A stretch of 24,829 nucleotides of DNA from an uncultured Clostridia bacterium (GTDB taxonomy: Bacteria; Bacillota; Clostridia; Christensenellales; Aristaeellaceae): contig CAKUAV010000024.1 of assembly GCA_934636425.1 (NCBI GenBank), positions 1-24,829 of the forward strand, in the 5' to 3' direction. A program made the position numbers and the translations under genes. How positions within the stretch are numbered: position 1 is the stretch's first letter; each line of letters starts with the position of its first letter. Of this stretch, positions 15,136 through 21,793 are shown one piece after another. The notes beneath the pieces were generated by a model, which was given only the letters and a program-made list of their open reading frames with translations, made no database searches and had not been told where the DNA came from.

Positions 15136-16116
15136 CTATTGCGTGATCGTCCTGGCCATATCCGCGGCGCTGATGGCGTGTATTGCGCCGTCATAGCCGC
15201 ATTCTTTCAGTCGGTTCAGTATCGCGTCGTATTCGAACGCGCAGCCGACCAGCGCGTCCGCGAGCGTTTCGGCGCGCGCCTCTGCGAAGAAGTCGCCGCT
15301 CACCGCCGCGCCCGTGATCGCACCCTTCTTCACGTCCAGACAGAACGTGATCCTGCCGCCGGCAAAGCGCCCCGTTTTCGTCAGGCTGAAGCGCGGATTC
15401 ATGCCATATTTGCTCTGCCACGACGCGAATTTCTCGTCCGCGATGGCGCGCGCGGCGGCCTTGTCCGCGTCCGTCAGCTCATAAACGGCCTCGCTGCCAC
15501 CCATGATGTATTTCACCATGTGCCGCTTGAACGCCTCCGCGTCCATGGGCGCACTGAGATGCTCCGATATGTTGGTCACGCGCTCGCGCACCGACTTTAT
15601 GCTCTTCGATACGATCTTGTATTCGTCCACCGTCGTGGAGGCGACCATCTGCGCGATGTCGGTGTCAAACAGCAGCGAGCCGTGATGCACCGTGCTGCCG
15701 CCCAGCTTGTACTGCGCGTTGCCCGAAAACTTGCGCCCGTCGATCAGCAGGTCGTTGCGGCCGTTGAACGCCGCCGGTACGCCCAGCGCCCTGAGCGCTT
15801 CCAGCACCGGGCGCGTATACTGCTCGAACTGAATGTTCCCGCTGTCGCCCTGCTCTATGAACGTGAACTGCCAGCCGCCCATGTCGGTATAGATCGTGCC
15901 GCCGCCGCTCATGCGGCGCACGAGGTGAATGCCGTGCTCCTCGGCATAGGCGCGGTTGATCTCCTCGAGCGTGTTCTGATACTTGCCCACCATGAGCGTC
16001 GGCGTGGTGCGCCAGAGCATGAACACCGTGTCGTCGAGCTTCTTCTCCGATGCGAGGTAATATTCCACGCCGAAGTTGTAGTAAACGTCGGTCGAGCCGG
16101 TTTCGACGTAGATCAT
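15136..16116 (-). CDS. lplA: Lipoate-protein ligase A (second copy in the operon)
   Basis: 326 residues: a catalytic BPL/LplA domain plus a C-terminal accessory domain, the full bacterial LplA layout. It attaches lipoate, through lipoyl-AMP, to the lysine of lipoyl domains. Motifs are RRMSGGG (67-73), the catalytic Lys segment GRKFSGNAQY (K129), HHGSLL (144-149) and SKSIKSVRERVTN. The usual HDLGN-like stretch after the glycine motif is changed to TDMGG, a subfamily difference. The start is the ATG at 16116, in a 4-base ATGA overlap with lipA; the frame stays open farther upstream, but that part is the lipA gene. It shares motifs with the operon's first gene but is clearly diverged, so the two may differ in substrate or acceptor. 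Confidence 0.88.
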   Translation of the reverse strand: MIYVETGSTDVYYNFGVEYYLASEKKLDDTVFMLWRTTPTLMVGKYQNTLEEINRAYAEEHGIHLVRRMSGGGTIYTDMGGWQFTFIEQGDSGNIQFEQYTRPVLEALRALGVPAAFNGRNDLLIDGRKFSGNAQYKLGGSTVHHGSLLFDTDIAQMVASTTVDEYKIVSKSIKSVRERVTNISEHLSAPMDAEAFKRHMVKYIMGGSEAVYELTDADKAAARAIADEKFASWQSKYGMNPRFSLTKTGRFAGGRITFCLDVKKGAITGAAVSGDFFAEARAETLADALVGCAFEYDAILNRLKECGYDGAIHAISAADMARTITQ

Positions 16117-16976
16117 GCCCGTTCGCCCCGCGCCGCGCTGATGGCCTCCGCCGCGCGATAGGACGAGCGCACGAGCGGCGTGCTGGCGCAGTACTTGAAG
16201 CCCTTCCCGAGCGCCTTTTTCTTGTACGCGTCGAATTTCTCCGGCGTGACATAGCGCATGAGCGGCGCGTGCTCCGGGCTGGGGCGCAGATACTGGCCGA
16301 TGGTCAGTATGTCGCAGCCTGTGGCCAGTATGTCGTCCATCAGCGTGTCGATCTGCTCGTCCGTCTCGCCCAGTCCGACCATGAAGCCGGTCTTGACCAG
16401 TATGTCGGGATTGCGCTGCTTGCAATAGGCCAGCACGTCCAGCGAGCGCGTGTAGATCGCCTGCGGGCGCACCGCCGCATAAAGCTCCTTCACCGTCTCG
16501 ACGTTGTGATTGAGCACGTCGGGACGCGCGTCCAGCACCGTGTCGAGCGCCTCGGTATTCATCTTGAGATCGGGAATCAGCACCTCGACCGTCGCGCCGG
16601 GACAGACGTCATGCAGCGCCCGTATGACCGCCGCGAACTGCGCCGCGCCGCCGTCGCTCAGATCGTCGCGCGTCACGCTGGTCACAACGACGTGCTTAAG
16701 GCCCAGCTTTTTCGCCGCCTCGGCCAGATGCCGCGGCTCGTCCGGGTCGACCGGCTCGGGCGCGCCGCAGTGAATGTTGCAGAAGCGGCAGTTGCGCGTG
16801 CAGTTCGCGCCCAGTATTATGAACGTCGCCGTATGCTTGCGGAAGCACTCGCCCAGATTGGGACAGTTGGCCTCATTGCACACGGTGTTGAGCTTGAGAT
16901 CCTTCATCAGCGCGGCCACCTCTTCGACCGCCGCGCGGTTATAGGGCGCCTTCAGCCACTGCGGTTTCTTTTCCAC
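16113..16976 (-). CDS. lipA: Lipoyl synthase LipA (radical SAM)
   Basis: 287 residues, full length. It carries the LipA-specific auxiliary cluster motif CNEANCPNLGEC (C33, C38, C44), the radical-SAM motif CTRNCRFC (C59, C63, C66) and the C-terminal RSSY (270-273), whose serine caps the auxiliary cluster. LipA inserts two sulfurs into an octanoyl group already bound to a lipoyl domain, using an auxiliary [4Fe-4S] cluster as sulfur source. The gene starts three bases after the free-standing lipoyl-domain gene and overlaps lplA by four bases. No LipB or LipM octanoyltransferase is visible, so one of the flanking ligase-like proteins may load octanoate instead. That last point is inference. Confidence 0.95.
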   Translation of the reverse strand: MEKKPQWLKAPYNRAAVEEVAALMKDLKLNTVCNEANCPNLGECFRKHTATFIILGANCTRNCRFCNIHCGAPEPVDPDEPRHLAEAAKKLGLKHVVVTSVTRDDLSDGGAAQFAAVIRALHDVCPGATVEVLIPDLKMNTEALDTVLDARPDVLNHNVETVKELYAAVRPQAIYTRSLDVLAYCKQRNPDILVKTGFMVGLGETDEQIDTLMDDILATGCDILTIGQYLRPSPEHAPLMRYVTPEKFDAYKKKALGKGFKYCASTPLVRSSYRAAEAISAARGERA

Positions 16977-16979
16977 TTT

Positions 16980-17216
16980 TCATTCCTCGATTTCTGCCAG
17001 CACAGCGCCCGGCTCCAGTTCGTCGCCCTCTTCGGCCAGCAGCTTTGTGATGCGGCCCGCGCGCTCGGCCTCGACCTGATTGACCACCTTGTCGGTCTCG
17101 ATTTCGTAAATCGCCTCGCCCGGCTCGAACGCATCGCCCTCGTCCTTGAGCCATGCGCACAGCACGCCCTTCTTCATCTCCGGGCGCAGGCGCGGCATCT
17201 TCAGTTCCACCTTCAT
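16980..17216 (-). CDS. Free-standing lipoyl domain protein
   Basis: 78 residues that make exactly one biotinyl/lipoyl attachment domain of the 2-oxoacid dehydrogenase E2 type. The modification site is K43 in IETDKVV, at the tip of the beta-hairpin, with the second half ending GAVLAEIEE. There is no peripheral-subunit-binding or acyltransferase domain and no room for one, because lipA starts three bases later. GAGGAT lies upstream of the ATG. A separate carrier of this kind could shuttle electrons or acyl groups for a complex encoded elsewhere, as GcvH does, or be the acceptor on which the flanking LipA and ligases act. It resembles E2 lipoyl domains more than GcvH, which is longer. The partner enzyme is unknown. 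Confidence 0.85.
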   Translation of the reverse strand: MKVELKMPRLRPEMKKGVLCAWLKDEGDAFEPGEAIYEIETDKVVNQVEAERAGRITKLLAEEGDELEPGAVLAEIEE

Positions 17217-17239
17217 CGCGGTATCCTCCTGTTTTTTAC

Positions 17240-18178
17240 TTATAATAAGGCCCTGTACAGCGTCTCAAGCCCGTCTAATCCCTCAAGAGACGCGCGAATA
17301 TCCTCAATCGTCAGCCTTTTTCCCGTCAGCCGCCGCGCCGCTTCGTCCAGCGCGGGCCGCGCCGTATCAAAGGCGATCGTCTCAATCACGCCGCGCCGCG
17401 CCGCATAAGAAAGCCCCACGCGCGCGCCGTCCATCGAAAACTCCGTCTCGCACGAAAACGCGGGCGAGCGCGCGAACGTCCAATCCCACGTCTCGTATTT
17501 TTCGGCCGCCAGAGCGCGCACATCCTCCAGCGCGCTCTCATCAAGGCGCAGCGTCTCCGCATTTCCCGCCAGCCGCTCGCGCAAACGCGCCATAAATTCA
17601 GCGGTATCGGGCGCATCCGTCAGGCAGGCGCGCATATTGGTGACCGGCCACGGCGTGGACTGAATCCCCTTCGACGTGAACTTGCCGCGCCGACCGTCGG
17701 CCAGCGCATGGAGCGCGCGAAGATCGGTGTCATAGAGCAGCGTGCCATGGTGCAGCACGCGCCCCTTTGCGGTTTTCTGCGCGCTGCCGGACACCTTCAG
17801 GCCGTTCACGGCGATGTCGCAGGTGCGATTCATGGCCGCCGGTATGCCCAGATCGTTCAGCGCCTCGACGACCGGCGCAATGAAGCGCGCATAGTCCACG
17901 CGATCGTCCGCGGGCGCAATGACGCTGTAATTGACGTTGCCCGGGTCGTGATAGACCGTGCCGCCGCCGCTGATGCGCCGAATCACCTTCACGCCCCGCT
18001 CGGCCGCGCGCAGCATATCCACCTCGGCGAACGCGTTCTGATAGCAGCCGCACACCACAGCGGGCGCGTTGCGCCAGAGCATGAGCAGCGTCTCATCCGG
18101 CGCGACGCGTTCAAAGACATATTCCTCAAGCGCCTGATTGAAGGCGGGATCACGCGCATCGTTCTCGATATAGATCAC
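17240..18178 (-). CDS. Lipoate-protein ligase A paralogue (first gene of the operon)
   Basis: 312 residues. Motifs of the LplA family are clear: RRISGGGTVYHDPGN (67-81), the catalytic Lys segment LKVSGSAQK (K128), HHGTLL (143-148) and the SKGIQSTPWPVTN stretch, with a C-terminal accessory domain after about residue 245. The start is GTG at 18178, preceded by GGGAGGGAGGAG at good spacing; the frame stays open upstream, but that part lies beyond the RBS and promoter. It would adenylate lipoate or octanoate and transfer it to a lipoyl lysine. The lipoyl-domain gene follows after 23 bases. It is driven by a strong promoter at 18224-18252. It could be a true lipoate ligase or act on octanoate to feed LipA. 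Confidence 0.85.
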   Translation of the reverse strand: MIYIENDARDPAFNQALEEYVFERVAPDETLLMLWRNAPAVVCGCYQNAFAEVDMLRAAERGVKVIRRISGGGTVYHDPGNVNYSVIAPADDRVDYARFIAPVVEALNDLGIPAAMNRTCDIAVNGLKVSGSAQKTAKGRVLHHGTLLYDTDLRALHALADGRRGKFTSKGIQSTPWPVTNMRACLTDAPDTAEFMARLRERLAGNAETLRLDESALEDVRALAAEKYETWDWTFARSPAFSCETEFSMDGARVGLSYAARRGVIETIAFDTARPALDEAARRLTGKRLTIEDIRASLEGLDGLETLYRALL

Positions 18179-18223
18179 AGCCGCTCCTCCCTCCCCGCCA
18201 TAAGGCGCATTGACGCTTCCTCT

Positions 18224-18252
18224 ATTATACCAACGCCCGCGGCCAAATGCAA
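18224..18252 (-). promoter_or_regulatory. Promoter of the six-gene lipoate operon
   Basis: On the minus strand, TTGCAT (18252-18247) and a perfect TATAAT (18229-18224) are 17 bases apart, about 45 bases before the GTG start of the first gene. No other promoter is obvious in the following 4.7 kb of closely packed genes. Confidence 0.72.
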
Positions 18253-18359
18253 GAGCGCGCTTCAAAAAGGAAGGCCTGCAAAATTCGGCGCGCCGGACGC
18301 CCATCAATGCGCCTCCCAATGAGCGAAGGTGAAGGTGCATCGAAGCCAGATCAGAGTTT

Positions 18360-18545
18360 TCAGATCTGAGAGCGGCGAAAAGAACGCCGAAACCGCTCCC
18401 CGTCTAAAGCATAGATATCAGCCATTGCCCGCCATGCCTTGAATGCCGCCGCTGTGTTACAGAGCGCGTGTTGTCCCTGTCTTCGCAGCTGCGTCAATCG
18501 CTGATTTTTCTTCTTCGCCGATCTTTGGCCGCTTCCATCGCTCAT
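18360..18545 (-). CDS. Possible small basic protein (61 codons)
   Basis: Starting at an ATG at 18545, just after the palindrome, the minus strand encodes MSDGSGQRSAKKKNQRL and ends in ERFRRSFRRSQI. The product is strongly basic with a central Ala-rich, possibly helical part (AAAFKAWRAMADIY). I do not recognise it. No Shine-Dalgarno sequence precedes the ATG, and the frame stays open upstream to 18653. The frame may be fortuitous. In its favour are the position right behind a palindromic site and the absence of any other gene here. Confidence 0.2.
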   Translation of the reverse strand: MSDGSGQRSAKKKNQRLTQLRRQGQHALCNTAAAFKAWRAMADIYALDGERFRRSFRRSQI

Positions 18546-18546
18546 A

Positions 18547-18560
18547 TGTACTATAGTACA
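18547..18560. promoter_or_regulatory. Perfect palindrome TGTACTATAGTACA, possible operator
   Basis: The 14 bases read identically on both strands. TGTAC half-sites with an AT core are typical of binding sites for dimeric winged-helix repressors such as GntR/YtrA-type proteins, and the core also resembles a -10 box. No such regulator is encoded in the window. The assignment rests on symmetry alone. Confidence 0.4.
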
Positions 18561-18653
18561 TTTTGTGTTCTGCGCCCATCGTTTAGATGGAATATGGCAT
18601 GAAGTCACTGCTCTGCGGCTTCTTGAGACGCTCTCAAAATTGCCGCGCAACAT

Positions 18654-18688
18654 AAAGAGCGGACGACATCGTCTGCCGTCCGCTCTTT
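18654..18688 (-). terminator. Terminator of the pepP-efp-CD1247 cluster
   Basis: A perfect 12-bp stem (AAAGAGCGGACG at 18654-18665, its complement at 18677-18688) with an 11-base loop, 13 bases after the stop of the CD1247-type gene. The T-tract on the minus strand is short (CTCTTTATG). Confidence 0.75.
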
Positions 18689-18701
18689 GCTGATTGCGGG
18701 A

Positions 18702-19250
18702 TTATTTGTCCTCGTCGGGCGTCTCGTCGGCCAGATGCGCGACGGGGATCTCCTCGTCGTCCTCATAGTCCGGCACGACATGGACGCGCGCCTCGCAGCG
18801 CGGGCAGATGTGGAACACATCGTCGCCCAGCTCGTCTTCCTTCACATAGAAGGTCGCCTTGCAGTTCGGGCAGATGCACTCGACGAATATGTTGTCCTCG
18901 TCGTAATCCTCGTCATCGTCCTCGCCGCAGCCCTCGCAGGCGCTGCAGTCGCCCTCGCACTCGAAGTCGTCCTCATCGTCCAGGGACTCGTCGTCCTCAT
19001 CGTCCGATTCGTCGTCTTCGTCGTCGCCAAAGAGATCTTCTTCCATCTCGCACAGCGTTTCGTCGATGCTGTCGACGTATTCGCTCAGCTCTTCCTGAGA
19101 ATCGGAAACGCGGCCGATCTCCTCAGCCATATCGTCCAGCAGCTCGACAATCTTGTCCAAGAGCTTGCCCTGGTCCGATTCCGTATCGAACTTCATGCCC
19201 TCCATGAGGCCGCGAATATAGGAAACCTTATCGGTCAGATGACTTGCCAT
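18702..19250 (-). CDS. CD1247-type acidic zinc-ribbon protein
   Basis: 182 residues. The N-terminal 50 residues (LTDKVSYIRGLMEGMKFD and a following helical stretch) match the CD1247 N-terminal domain known from Clostridia. The middle (about 72-118) is extremely acidic, with runs of Asp and Glu, and contains a Cys-rich knot CEGDCSACEGCG. A C-terminal zinc ribbon follows: CICPNC (about 126-131) and CPRC about 20 residues later. The tail is again acidic. There is no membrane segment or catalytic motif, and the function is unknown. Its place behind pepP and efp is, as far as I recall, a conserved arrangement in Clostridia, which hints at a translation-related role. The ATG at 19250 is preceded by GAGGAAT. 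Confidence 0.72.
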   Translation of the reverse strand: MASHLTDKVSYIRGLMEGMKFDTESDQGKLLDKIVELLDDMAEEIGRVSDSQEELSEYVDSIDETLCEMEEDLFGDDEDDESDDEDDESLDDEDDFECEGDCSACEGCGEDDDEDYDEDNIFVECICPNCKATFYVKEDELGDDVFHICPRCEARVHVVPDYEDDEEIPVAHLADETPDEDK

Positions 19251-19297
19251 ATCGATTCCTCCTCATCTCGTCAAGCTGAAATCACAAAAAAGCGCAA

Positions 19298-19855
19298 TCA
19301 GGAGCGGGACATATACTCGCCGGTGCGGGTATCAATGCGCAGCACGTCGCCGGTGTTGACGAACAGCGGCACCTGCAGGGTGTAGCCGGTCTCGACGGTG
19401 GCGGGCTTGGTGGTGTTGGAAGCGGTGTCGCCCTTGAAGCCGGGCTCGGTCTCGGTGACGGCCAGCTCGACAAAGTTGGGCGCCTCGACGGAGAACGCTT
19501 CGCCCTTGAAGAAGCGGACGGTGGCCACGGTGTTCTCCTTCATGAAGCGGATGGCGTCCTCGACCTTGTCCTCGGTCAGGGGCATCTGCTCGTAGGTCTC
19601 GGGATCCATGAAGTAGTACAGCTCGCCGTCGTTGTAGAGGTACTCCAGCTCCTTGGTCTCGATGATGGCCTTGGGCATCTTATCGGTGGGGTTGAAGGAG
19701 CGCTCGATCACGGCGCCGGTCATGATGTTCTTGATCTTGGTGCGAACGAAGGCAGCGCCCTTGCCCGGCTTAACGTGCTGGAAGTCGACGACCGTCCAAA
19801 CGCCGCCGTCCCATTCCACAGTCAGACCCTTCTTGAAATCGCCAGCAGTTACCAT
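19298..19855 (-). CDS. efp: Elongation factor P
   Basis: 185 residues, the standard EF-P length with three beta-barrel domains. EF-P binds between the ribosomal P and E sites and relieves stalling at consecutive prolines. The tip loop of domain I reads KPGKGAAF, with K32 at the site modified in many bacteria. The end of domain III carries GDVLRIDTRTGEYMSR, the family signature. AAGGAGG lies nine bases before the ATG. It lies downstream of the Xaa-Pro peptidase gene, a common clostridial pairing. None of the modification enzymes EpmA, EpmB or EarP is visible here. The lamin-tail protein upstream in the window has many Pro-Pro and Pro-Arg-Pro stretches that would be natural EF-P clients. Confidence 0.96.
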   Translation of the reverse strand: MVTAGDFKKGLTVEWDGGVWTVVDFQHVKPGKGAAFVRTKIKNIMTGAVIERSFNPTDKMPKAIIETKELEYLYNDGELYYFMDPETYEQMPLTEDKVEDAIRFMKENTVATVRFFKGEAFSVEAPNFVELAVTETEPGFKGDTASNTTKPATVETGYTLQVPLFVNTGDVLRIDTRTGEYMSRS

Positions 19856-19930
19856 TGGTAAGTTCCTCCTTAATATGTCGCTCGGGAAAATATATGGAAA
19901 ACGCAGGACGCTCCCACGTCAGTCCACGTT

Positions 19931-20998
19931 TTAGAGTGTAATCAGTTCCTTGGGGGCGTTCACGAGGTTGCGATAGCCGTTTTCCTGAATGGCCACTGTG
20001 TCCTCGATGCGGCAGCCGCCCACGCCCGGCAGATACAGCCCCGGTTCAATGGTCACAATGTGGCCCGGCACCAGCCTGCGCTCATCGCGCGTGTTGAGAC
20101 CCGGCTGCTCGTGAATGTTGAGACCGACGCCATGCCCCAGACTGTGGCCGAACGCGCCGGGATACCTGCTGTCCAGATAGTCGCGCGCGCAGCGATCCAC
20201 GTCGCGGCACACAACGCCCGGCCCCACCATGTCCAGCGACATGAGCTGAGCCTTCAGCACAGCGTCGTAAATATCGCGCAGCGCATCGCTGATTTTGCCG
20301 AACGCCACTGTGCGGGTCATGTCCGCGCAGTAGCCGCCGTAGGTCGCGCCGAAGTCGAGCGTCAGCAGCTCGCCTTCCTGCACGACGTGATCGCCCGGTA
20401 TGGCGTGCGGCAGGGAGCCGTTCACGCCCGCGCACGCGATGGTGTCAAAGGCCAGACCGTCGCCGCCCAGCCTGAGCATTGTGTAGTCCAGCTCGAGCTG
20501 AATTTCCTTTTCGGTCATGCCGGCCTTCATCACGCCCAGCATTTTGTCGAACGCCGCGCACGAAATGGCGCACGCCTTGGCAATCATCTCGATTTCGCCC
20601 TCGTCCTTGACCAGACGCAGCTCCTCGGTCTCGCCATGAGCGGCGGTCAGCTCGACGCCGTCGAGCGCTTCCTTCATCCTTCGATAGCTCGCGACCGTCA
20701 TGTCGTCCTCTTCGACGGCCAGCTTTTCAGCGCCCTGCGCCTGCAAAAGCGCCTTCAGCTCGGCGAGCATCGGCCGATTCGCGTCATAGCGAACCACGCG
20801 GGCTTCCGGAGCCTGCCGTCCGGCCTGCTCGACATAGCGGAAGTCGGTCAGTATCACCGTATCGGCCTCGCTCACGAGCAGACATCCCTCGCCGGTATAG
20901 CCGGTCAGATAGCGCATATTCTTGGGTTTCTGAATCAGCACATGAGTCGTAGCCGAGCGCTTCATAAGCGCCAGCAGTTTCTCAATGCGATTGGTCAT
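19931..20998 (-). CDS. pepP: Xaa-Pro peptidase (M24B)
   Basis: 355 residues with a creatinase-type N-terminal domain (1-130) and a pita-bread M24 catalytic domain. The five metal ligands are visible: two Asp in LDFGATYGGYCADMTRT, His in GHSLGHGVGLNIHE, Glu in VTIEPGLYLPG and Glu in CRIEDTVAI. It removes N-terminal residues preceding proline, using two Mn2+ or Co2+ ions, in the cytoplasm. Start choice: GGAGGTG is nine bases from the ATG at 20998, while the GTG two codons upstream (21004) is too close. It is the first gene of the cluster, and efp follows after 75 bases. The gene is complete. Confidence 0.92.
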   Translation of the reverse strand: MTNRIEKLLALMKRSATTHVLIQKPKNMRYLTGYTGEGCLLVSEADTVILTDFRYVEQAGRQAPEARVVRYDANRPMLAELKALLQAQGAEKLAVEEDDMTVASYRRMKEALDGVELTAAHGETEELRLVKDEGEIEMIAKACAISCAAFDKMLGVMKAGMTEKEIQLELDYTMLRLGGDGLAFDTIACAGVNGSLPHAIPGDHVVQEGELLTLDFGATYGGYCADMTRTVAFGKISDALRDIYDAVLKAQLMSLDMVGPGVVCRDVDRCARDYLDSRYPGAFGHSLGHGVGLNIHEQPGLNTRDERRLVPGHIVTIEPGLYLPGVGGCRIEDTVAIQENGYRNLVNAPKELITL

Positions 20999-21026
20999 AA
21001 CCACACACCTCCACGATTCAAAAACA

Positions 21027-21055
21027 TATATAATAGTTTATCACATCCGGCGCAA
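21027..21055 (-). promoter_or_regulatory. Probable promoter of the pepP-efp cluster
   Basis: On the minus strand, TTGCGC (21055-21050) and TATATA (21032-21027) are 17 bases apart, about 30 bases before the pepP start. The -10 region is AT-rich, and an overlapping TATTAT offers an alternative register. Confidence 0.42.
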
Positions 21056-21245
21056 AATTTCCACTTTTATTTCATGCCGCGCATTATTTTTTAGAAAAAG
21101 ACGTGATAATTCCTTGGTCAGACGCCGTTGTTGCGCCTTGCGAACGATTGCCCCGCCTTTTTTGCTGCAATGCGGCTGCAAAACGCAGACATGAAAGGCC
21201 TATAATCCGCTCTCTTTGCGCCGCACACGAAAAGCGACAGTCAAA

Positions 21246-21385
21246 AGACTGCCGAAAAACCTCTGTGAGAGCGAGAGGATCGAAGCCTTCTCGAACCTTC
21301 AATCGTGCCCGGCGGCGTGCGGTGTGGGGGGGCGGCTTTACGTCAAAAACCATTTTCCAGAGCAAAGTCGTTTCCTTGCAGTTTT
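21246..21385 (-). repeat. Dispersed non-coding repeat, copy C (inverted)
   Basis: Read on the minus strand, this segment matches the right part of copy A: GCTCTGGAAAATGG, then a C-rich run, CGCCGGGCACG with TTGAAGG, then GGTTTTTCGGCAGTCT. It points toward copy B, which lies 70 bases away in the opposite orientation, so the two form a head-to-head pair. The left part of the element is missing or too diverged to align. Identity is lower than between A and B, but the order of conserved blocks is the same. Confidence 0.62.
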
Positions 21386-21457
21386 TCGCCCGGAAAGCCG
21401 AACGATCGGGGCATAAACTGGGGAGGTTGGCAGGAAGAAAACCAAAAGAGTTGCTCT

Positions 21458-21659
21458 GCTTGTCAAAAAGATCTTGTCAGCCCGGTGAACGGAGAGGCAA
21501 GCTCCCAGCCAGATGTCATTTTCTTCAGTTTGGCTCGGGAAATTGGATTTTCCGCCGCGAAAAAATCGGTCTGCCCCATCGTACGCGCTGCTGGGCACAA
21601 TTGAAAGCTCAAGAGGATTTCAACTTTCTCGAACTCTCCGATGGTTTTTCAACAGCCTG
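21458..21659 (+). repeat. Dispersed non-coding repeat, copy B
   Basis: Aligns to copy A (104-294) along its full length. Shared exact blocks include GCTTGTCAAAAAG, GGTGAACGG, GCAAGCTCC, CATCGTACGCGCTG and AGAGGATT. Several indels are multiples of three on the minus strand, leaving a frame that contains PAARTM and NPISRAK in both copies. It lies in the 790-base gap between hydA and pepP. A weak terminator-like hairpin follows at 21651-21680. Confidence 0.75.
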
Positions 21660-21680
21660 AAACCCCAAGGGGGCTGTTTT
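21651..21680 (+). terminator. Terminator-like hairpin at the right end of repeat copy B
   Basis: AACAGCC at 21651-21657 pairs with GGCTGTT at 21672-21678, with an inner CCCC/GGGG pairing, and a TTTT tract follows at 21677-21680. It could end a rightward transcript of the repeat. No rightward gene precedes it. Confidence 0.5.
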
Positions 21681-21751
21681 GCTAAAGGCGATACTGCCGG
21701 CCGCGCGCTTGCCTTCCCGTCCATCAGCTTGCTAAACCCTTTTGACAAGCT

Positions 21752-21781
21752 GAAAGCGGCAGCCCAAAGACTGCCGCTTTC
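21752..21781 (-). terminator. Terminator of the hydrogenase operon
   Basis: A perfect 11-bp stem (GAAAGCGGCAG at 21752-21762, CTGCCGCTTTC at 21771-21781) with an 8-base loop, 12 bases after the hydA stop. On the minus strand the stem is followed by AGCTTGTCAAAAGG, resembling the first bases of the repeat element. Confidence 0.78.
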
Positions 21782-21793
21782 TCGCCTGATTGA

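Larger units (their letters stand above)
18253..18653. other. Intergenic stretch of unlike composition, no certain gene
   Basis: About 400 bases between the lipoate operon promoter and the CD1247 gene terminator. It looks less GC-rich than its surroundings. It holds a perfect palindrome (18547-18560), a possible 61-codon minus-strand ORF (18360-18545) and a small hairpin, CAGATC with GATCTG, near 18348-18369. No protein family or RNA fold is recognised. Confidence 0.5.

Noticed and set aside
16117..16425. N-terminal extension of the lplA frame into lipA
   Set aside because: The sequence there is coding in the lipA frame; the ATGA overlap at 16113-16116 gives a natural start.
18179..18340. 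N-terminal extension of the first ligase gene
   Set aside because: It would start upstream of the promoter and RBS at 18181-18252; LplA proteins begin at the MIYIEN segment.
21200..21207. TATAAT on the plus strand near 21200
   Set aside because: No acceptable -35 box at 16-18 bases and no gene downstream; could at most transcribe the repeat.
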